A stretch of DNA of 64,000 nt from Lachnospiraceae bacterium (GTDB lineage Bacteria > Bacillota > Clostridia > Lachnospirales > Lachnospiraceae), in contig CAAGDV010000013.1 of assembly GCA_900768755.1 (NCBI GenBank), forward strand, positions 5,326-69,325, read 5' to 3'. The position numbers were made by a program, and so were the translations under genes. Shown here piece by piece: positions 58,863-64,000 of the stretch (within the stretch, counting starts at the first letter, position 1; every line of letters starts with the position of its first letter). The notes below the pieces were generated by a model. The model worked only from the letters and a program-made list of their open reading frames with translations. It was not told the origin of the DNA and ran no database searches.

Positions 58863-61800
58863 ATGGGAAAGCGGAAATCTATATTAAGCCTTGTTTTGGC
58901 TGCGGCGCTCTGCATCGGAACTTTATCGGCGTGCGGCAACAAATCATCCGGCAGTACAGAGACTCCGGCCGACGCAGAGAGCAGTACGGCGGAGCAGCAT
59001 TGGGACTACGAACAGCACAAGATTCTAAGCCTGTCCTTTGAAGGAAATGTGGAGGATAACTCAGAAAACGGTCATGACGGAGTCCTTAACAAAGAGGGAA
59101 CCTACAAAGAAGGAGTAAGCGGTCAGGCACTGGCATTAGACGGAAGCACCTATATTGACCTTGGCACATCGGGGGCTCTGCAACCATCCGCACTCACTTT
59201 TTCAGTGTGGGTGAAAGCGGACAGTGCTTTGAGTGGTGAACATATCATTACCTGGTTTAAACCGAACGGAAATTACAAAGGTGAGGGTTGGTATCTGTCC
59301 TGTCTGGATGACAATACTCCGCTTAAACTGTCTGTGGGAAAATCTGCAGGCCAGCCGATGGAGATTTTTGTGTCCGCAAGCAGAGCTGAATTCTTCCCTG
59401 TGGGCGAGTGGGTACATATTGCGGTAACCTATGATTCCGATACCCACACCGCTGCCATATACCGCAACGGAATATCCCAGGCAATTCAGTATATCAACGA
59501 ACAGTCTGTCATTAACGCAGACGAAAGCAGCCATAAATACATCGGTTTCAATTCACCGGGGTATAATTCGGGCTTTGCGAAATTAAACATGGATGAACTG
59601 GAGGTTTACAATAAAGTGTTATCTTCCGCAGAAATAGTAAATATATACACAAAATACGGAGCAGAATTTGACGGAGAGCAGATTGTGATAAACGATTATG
59701 AGAACTTATCGCTTTCTCTTAAATCCGTAAAAAATGACATGTCACTTCCGACCGAGGGAGTCTCCGGCAGCACAATCACATGGAAATCTTCCGATGAATC
59801 GGTGCTTGCGTCTTCGGGCAAAGTAACAAGGCCGGCGGCAGGAAGCAATGACGCAGATGTAACACTGACCGCAGTAATTTCATACGGCGGATATTCAAGG
59901 GAAAAATCTTTTTCCGTCTGTGTGGAGGCTATGCCTGCTTTTGAAAATCTTAGCGATTTTGGCATGGGAGATATAGTTCTTTTGGATTCGTATGAGACCA
60001 ATGCTTTTTCAAAGGAAATCGCTTATCTGAAGGAACTGGATGCCGACAGACTTTTGAGAGGCTTCTGTGACATCGGAGGAGTAGAAAGCGACGCGGTTCT
60101 TTACGGAGGCTGGGAAAATACAGCCATCAAGGGTCATACATTGGGACATTACCTGACCGCAGTATCACAGGCCTACGCCACATCAAAAGATAAAGAGTTA
60201 CTGAATATAGCGAACCACATTGTGGATGTTCTTTCCGAGTGCCAGAACAAGGAAACAGGCTATCTGGCAGCCATTCCCGAAAGCCATTACACGCAGCTTG
60301 AGACGGGCAACACCTCCGGCACCTGGGTACCCTGGTACACCATGCACAAAGTAATTGCAGGTCTTTTGGACGCCTATGAGCTGACAGGCAACGACAAGGC
60401 GCTTGCGGTTGCCGAAAGATTAGGTGACTGGGTCTACAGCAGAACCTCAACATGGTCAGAGGCAACCAAAGCCACCGTTCTTAACGTGGAATACGGCGGA
60501 ATGAATGACTGCTTATACCGGTTATACGGCCACACTCAATCCGATAAACATCTGCAGGCGGCACACAGTTTTGATGAGATGTCCTTATTCGAATCCCTCT
60601 ACAACGGGGAGGATATTTTGAACGGCAAGCACGCCAACACTACCATTCCAAAAATAATCGGTGCGTTAAACAGATACATTACCCTCGGAGAATCCGAGCA
60701 GTATTATCTCACCGTGGCAGAAAATTTCTGGGAGATTGTTGTAAATAATCATACCTACATAACCGGCGGCAACAGCGAGTGGGAGCATTTCGGCGAGCCA
60801 AATATTCTCGATGCGGAGCGTACCAACTGCAACTGTGAGACCTGCAATACCTACAATATGTTAAAGCTCACAAGAGAGCTGTTTAAGATTACCGGAAACA
60901 GAAAGTACGCAGATTATTATGAGAATACATTCATTAACGCGATTCTTTCTTCCCAGAACCCCGACACCGGAATGACAACTTATTTTCAGCCCATGGCAAC
61001 GGGATTTTTCAAGGTGTACAGCTCCAAAACAGGCAACTTCTGGTGCTGCACCGGCTCAGGTATGGAGAATTTTTCCAAGCTGGGCGACAGTATCTATTAT
61101 AAGGATGACAACAGCGTATATGTAATCCGCTTTACCTCATCAGAACTAATCTGGGAGGAAAAAGGACTCACAATCACCCAGAAAGCAGACATTCTGATGA
61201 CTGACACCGTAAGTTTTACCATCCGCTCTTCCGGCAATCCGGTGAGCGCAGATATTGTGCTCCGTGTTCCGGATTGGATTGCGGGCTCGCCTGTGGTATC
61301 CGTTAACGGGGCAGAAACAAAATCCGAGGTTGTAAACGGCTTCATCCGTCTTTCCGGCACATGGCAGGATGGAGATGTAATTACATACCGTATGCCGATG
61401 GAAGTTAATGTCTACGGACTTGCGGACAATGAGAATGTTGTAGCGTTTAAGTATGGTCCGGTAGTGCTCAGCGCCAATCTCGGAAATGAAGATATGGCTA
61501 CCACCACCACCGGAGTCAACGTTACAATTCCTACGATGTTTACCGACATAAGCGATGTAATTAAAGTCAGCGGCGACAGGGATACCTGGCTCGCAGACAT
61601 TTCAAATAACCTTGTCAGAAAGCCCGGGACTCTGGAATTTACCCTGAAAAATACGGACCGTAGTCTGGTATTTACTCCTCACTACCGGCAGTATGAAAAC
61701 AGATACGGTATTTATTTTACTCTTGTCGACGAAAACAGCAGTACTGAAGAAACCGAAAGTGATAAGTATATTACAATTGACAGCCTGCCGGTAGCCAACG

Positions 61801-62177
61801 ACCAGTATGAATTTTCCCATAATCTGACCGGTGACCTTACAAACACAGGCACACACAAAGGGCTTAATTACCGTGATGCCGCACCGGGAGGATATTTCAG
61901 CTACGATATGGCGGTGGACTCTGCTGCAACCAATTACCTCTGCGTCAAATTTTTCAGCGGCGATGCCGGAAGAGCTTTCCAAATTCTGGCGGACGGCGAG
62001 GTGATTAAGGACGTTGTTTTGGAAAATGTGAATCCGGATAATTTCTATGATCTGTACATTGAAATTCCGACAAAACTGACATCCGGCAAAGATACCGTCA
62101 CCATCAAATTCAACGCTAATGGCGTACATTACGCAGGCGGTATTTTTGACAAGCTCAGCATAGTAAAAGAAAAGTAG
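58863..62177 (+). CDS. Secreted GH127/GH146-type beta-L-arabinofuranosidase lipoprotein with LamG module
   Basis: A 1104-residue lipoprotein (lipobox LSAC, Cys24). Then comes an acidic linker, a LamG-type lectin fold (about 45-270), an atrophied Ig-like domain (about 275-360), the DUF1680/GH127 barrel (about 365-850) and C-terminal beta domains. The Zn/nucleophile set of the family is visible: CETC (Glu659, Cys661) and WCCTGSG (Cys728-Cys729). The family cleaves L-arabinofuranosides of plant glycoproteins, pectin or arabinan. ATG 58863 is preferred, since the ATG at 58857 is only three bases from GGAG. It is divergent from the broken AraC gene. Confidence 0.9.
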   Translation: MGKRKSILSLVLAAALCIGTLSACGNKSSGSTETPADAESSTAEQHWDYEQHKILSLSFEGNVEDNSENGHDGVLNKEGTYKEGVSGQALALDGSTYIDLGTSGALQPSALTFSVWVKADSALSGEHIITWFKPNGNYKGEGWYLSCLDDNTPLKLSVGKSAGQPMEIFVSASRAEFFPVGEWVHIAVTYDSDTHTAAIYRNGISQAIQYINEQSVINADESSHKYIGFNSPGYNSGFAKLNMDELEVYNKVLSSAEIVNIYTKYGAEFDGEQIVINDYENLSLSLKSVKNDMSLPTEGVSGSTITWKSSDESVLASSGKVTRPAAGSNDADVTLTAVISYGGYSREKSFSVCVEAMPAFENLSDFGMGDIVLLDSYETNAFSKEIAYLKELDADRLLRGFCDIGGVESDAVLYGGWENTAIKGHTLGHYLTAVSQAYATSKDKELLNIANHIVDVLSECQNKETGYLAAIPESHYTQLETGNTSGTWVPWYTMHKVIAGLLDAYELTGNDKALAVAERLGDWVYSRTSTWSEATKATVLNVEYGGMNDCLYRLYGHTQSDKHLQAAHSFDEMSLFESLYNGEDILNGKHANTTIPKIIGALNRYITLGESEQYYLTVAENFWEIVVNNHTYITGGNSEWEHFGEPNILDAERTNCNCETCNTYNMLKLTRELFKITGNRKYADYYENTFINAILSSQNPDTGMTTYFQPMATGFFKVYSSKTGNFWCCTGSGMENFSKLGDSIYYKDDNSVYVIRFTSSELIWEEKGLTITQKADILMTDTVSFTIRSSGNPVSADIVLRVPDWIAGSPVVSVNGAETKSEVVNGFIRLSGTWQDGDVITYRMPMEVNVYGLADNENVVAFKYGPVVLSANLGNEDMATTTTGVNVTIPTMFTDISDVIKVSGDRDTWLADISNNLVRKPGTLEFTLKNTDRSLVFTPHYRQYENRYGIYFTLVDENSSTEETESDKYITIDSLPVANDQYEFSHNLTGDLTNTGTHKGLNYRDAAPGGYFSYDMAVDSAATNYLCVKFFSGDAGRAFQILADGEVIKDVVLENVNPDNFYDLYIEIPTKLTSGKDTVTIKFNANGVHYAGGIFDKLSIVKEK

Positions 62178-62189
62178 ATATTGAAAAGA

Positions 62190-62227
62190 GACATCCCGTA
62201 TCAGTATTCCCTCTGATACGGGATGTC
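62190..62227. terminator. Bidirectional terminator between GH127 and the DUF3221-type gene
   Basis: Perfect 15-bp arms GACATCCCGTATCAG (62190-62204) and CTGATACGGGATGTC (62213-62227) with an 8-base loop. T-rich on the plus side (TTTTAT) and on the minus side (TCTTTTC). Confidence 0.92.
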
Positions 62228-62255
62228 TTTTATGAGTTTCAGACTGATTTTCTAA

Positions 62256-63566
62256 TCACTTTATCTGTGTGCCGCCCCATTCAATCACAGTAAAACCTTC
62301 ACGCTCCGGAGCAGATAACTCCTGTGCGGGAAGCTCTTTATACGAATCGGACGCCTGCCATGCCATAAAGACGCGAATCAGCGTATCGGGCGCAGGGGTA
62401 ATATCCAGTCTGGCGGCATCTGTGTAGATGTCGGTCTGGAACGAGATAATGTTGTACGGATTATCCTGCATAAGCGGCAGCCAGAATACAATAAACTCGT
62501 TGGCTTCTCTTCTGTTAAGTCCAAGCTTCGCCAGCGCATCCTCAAGGAAAGCAGCCGTGTCTTCACCCTTTACGCAGAAGCCTTTTGAAAGGTCATATTG
62601 CGCGCTGGTCGTGCCCTCCCAATAAAGGTAGTTATAGGTCTGTCCGTTTTCATCACGCAGAGTGCCGTCAGGCTGCGCCGTGACAGTCCAGCCGCTATTA
62701 TATGCGGGATAGGTGCATGTAAGCCGTCCGTCCAGATTAAGTCTTACGGACACGTCTGTATCCGTTTCGGGGTAAAGATAGATAACCGGCTTATAGCACG
62801 CAAAAGGATCAAGTTCAAAATCGCTTTTGTTCACCGCAATCAAATCAGCCTCAATGCGGTCGGTCTCCCCGTCATAATAGGTATTTTCGTAGGTACAGAT
62901 TATCCGGTCTCCCACACACCATTCATCCGAAAGCGTACCATTCAGCTTTATCTCATACGGCATCGGAGTGATTGTGCGGGCAAAAAAGCAGTTAGAATAG
63001 ATTTTCGTTATCACTATATCCGAGAAAATATTGTAATCCGGTTTTTGCGCCGTGTCCTTATCAAGCCACATATCAGTATATTCCAGATGCCGCAAATCGT
63101 CTGACAGCTGCCATCCAATCGCATTAATCTGTGCCGGATAGGATTCCATAATCGCTCCCGTATAAGTCACTTTGACCGTGCTTCCGACCTCAGCGCCTAT
63201 ATCGTCAAAATCCTTAATGCCGAAGGAAATTCTGTCACTGCTCCGCAGCTCCTCTTCGCCCTCAACCGGCTCAACCACCACCGAAGTGTCGTTAATCTCT
63301 ATTACCGTGGCGACAAAGGATTTCTCCACCTTATCTGCCTCGGCCTCAAAAAGAGCATCTATCGACTTGAAATTGTTCGGGAAAATATATATCCCTGTCT
63401 TGTCATATACGCCGTCAACCTTCGGGCGGTTCCATTTCACTACTTTGTAGGTCAGTGCTGTATACGCTTTTGTTCCTCCGTCATCATATACCCCGGAAGG
63501 AATAGGGACAAACAAAACCGCCAGCAAAACAATTATCATAATAGGTATCAAAATTTTATTTTTCAT
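62256..63566 (-). CDS. Membrane-anchored protein with DUF3221-like and PVIYLYP domains, function unknown
   Basis: A 436-residue protein with an N-terminal hydrophobic anchor (ILIPIMIIVLLAVLFVPIP). Two beta-rich segments (about 80-130 and 170-240: SFVATVIEINDTSVVVEP, RSSDRISF) look like DUF3221. The C-terminal domain (about 255-430) starts YKPVIYLYPETDTDV and includes GWTVTAQPDGTL, YNYLYWEG and NEFIVFWLPLM; I know it from uncharacterised Firmicute proteins. It is probably exported and anchored. GGAGGG precedes the ATG. No enzyme motif is recognised. Confidence 0.75.
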   Translation of the reverse strand: MKNKILIPIMIIVLLAVLFVPIPSGVYDDGGTKAYTALTYKVVKWNRPKVDGVYDKTGIYIFPNNFKSIDALFEAEADKVEKSFVATVIEINDTSVVVEPVEGEEELRSSDRISFGIKDFDDIGAEVGSTVKVTYTGAIMESYPAQINAIGWQLSDDLRHLEYTDMWLDKDTAQKPDYNIFSDIVITKIYSNCFFARTITPMPYEIKLNGTLSDEWCVGDRIICTYENTYYDGETDRIEADLIAVNKSDFELDPFACYKPVIYLYPETDTDVSVRLNLDGRLTCTYPAYNSGWTVTAQPDGTLRDENGQTYNYLYWEGTTSAQYDLSKGFCVKGEDTAAFLEDALAKLGLNRREANEFIVFWLPLMQDNPYNIISFQTDIYTDAARLDITPAPDTLIRVFMAWQASDSYKELPAQELSAPEREGFTVIEWGGTQIK

Positions 63567-63580
63567 TGTAATCCCTCCGT

Positions 63581-63733
63581 CTAATCATAGTAATATTCGT
63601 AATCGGGCAGCGCCTGCCATTCATCCGTCTCAGTCAGAATATCTTTTATCTCCTCGCAGGCACTTAGAAACGCCTGCCCTTTGACCTCCTTATCTATTAT
63701 ACGACAAAGCGGGGGAAATTTCCTTAAAAACAT
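63581..63733 (-). CDS. Possible 50-residue ORF (low confidence)
   Basis: The frame reads MFLRKFPPLCRIIDKEVKGQ, then AFLSACEEIKDILTETDEW and an acidic Tyr-rich end before TAG, 14 bases before the DUF3221-type gene's start. There is no ribosome site at the ATG, but AAGGAGG lies inside the frame. It may be a small cotranscribed protein or the end of a decayed gene. Confidence 0.35.
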   Translation of the reverse strand: MFLRKFPPLCRIIDKEVKGQAFLSACEEIKDILTETDEWQALPDYEYYYD

Positions 63734-63763
63734 TTTGATTTACATTGTCAATTATCTGTATGA

Positions 63764-63796
63764 CAAAAAATACACAGAGCTAAATTTAACTCTGTG
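63764..63796 (-). terminator. Intrinsic terminator near the right edge
   Basis: CACAGAG (63773-63779) and CTCTGTG (63790-63796) pair around a loop with extra A/T pairs. On the minus strand TATTTTTTG follows. It ends a transcript coming from beyond 64000. Confidence 0.75.
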
Positions 63797-63818
63797 CATT
63801 CCTTACATTAATAAATAT

Positions 63819-63965
63819 TTAGTTGTTTTGTTGTTCTGTTTTCTTTTTCTTATATACTACAAACACTACTACACCAGCGATTAAACTGTACCCCAAGTCA
63901 AGGACACTAATAAGTAGAGTTGCCTCCGCATAAGCCTTGCTTGTGATATCCTCTTTCTTTATTTT
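63819..63965 (-). other. Open segment encoding a membrane helix with Lys tail, no start seen
   Basis: Between TAA at 63966-63968 and TAA at 63819-63821 a frame encodes KEDITSKAYAEATLLISVLD and then a hydrophobic stretch (YSLIAGVVVFVVYKKKK). No ATG, GTG or usable TTG start is present. The same frame before the first TAA reads AEKSVDDKCS. It may be a gene broken by a stop codon or a C-terminal anchor piece; the window ends too soon to tell. Confidence 0.35.
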
Positions 63966-64000
63966 TTAACTACATTTATCATCAACAGATTTCTCTGCAT

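Noticed and set aside
1..64000. Prophage, integrative element, CRISPR array or intact insertion sequence
   Set aside because: No integrase, transposase, phage structural gene, Cas gene or regularly spaced repeat was found on either strand.

Overview
The window reads as a chromosome segment of a gut or rumen member of the Lachnospiraceae (Firmicutes, class Clostridia). The signs are AAGGAGG-type ribosome sites, a Firmicute LexA box at uvrBA, a desulfoferrodoxin/FprA oxygen-defence pair, meso-DAP dehydrogenase, and plant-polysaccharide enzymes (GH130, GH5, GH127). Nearly everything is on the minus strand; only a DtxR-type regulator, a MerR-type regulator and the GH127 gene are on plus. I see no rRNA, tRNA, CRISPR array, intact insertion sequence or prophage.

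Layout. 1-5.1 kb: start of guaA, then uvrBA under a LexA box. 5.1-9.1 kb: ddh, a YitT membrane protein, a WYL regulator and a GH130 mannoside phosphorylase. 9.1-16.5 kb: a PAS/degenerate GGDEF/EAL protein, a PocR-type hybrid histidine kinase, a two-receiver response regulator and a membrane-anchored GH5 cellulase. 16.5-19.7 kb: ybaK, a MATE exporter, two small proteins, a Fic-gene remnant and trxA. 19.8-24.5 kb: an A+T-rich nonulosonic acid (sialic-type) cassette neuD-neuB-(NeuA-like/SGNH fusion)-neuA-neuC. 24.7-28.7 kb: a TIGR04076-type protein, then feoAB, a Cys-rich FeoB partner and a Fur-like gene, with a divergent DtxR-type regulator and three matching palindromic operators. 28.8-38.2 kb: a Fe-alcohol dehydrogenase remnant, an aminopeptidase P, SIMPL, desulfoferrodoxin and FprA proteins, a cytidylate-kinase-like protein and a heterodimeric ABC exporter.

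38.6-56.8 kb is the most distinctive part. Two complete spermidine/putrescine-type importers (PotABCD) each carry a P-II signalling gene beside potA. Around them lie a putrescine aminotransferase, a GABA-type aminotransferase, a Fe-alcohol dehydrogenase, an aldehyde dehydrogenase, a spare PotA, a BltR-like MerR regulator and L-serine dehydratase. Together these suggest polyamine uptake and breakdown through 4-aminobutyrate to 4-hydroxybutyrate, tied to nitrogen status. The patA, glnB1 and potD2 transcripts begin with a promoter-proximal intrinsic terminator, and two of them share an identical 12-nt 5' sequence, which points to attenuation.

56.9-64 kb: a LuxR-type regulator, an AraC regulator broken by one in-frame amber codon, the divergent secreted GH127 enzyme, a DUF3221-type membrane protein and small fragments at the right edge.
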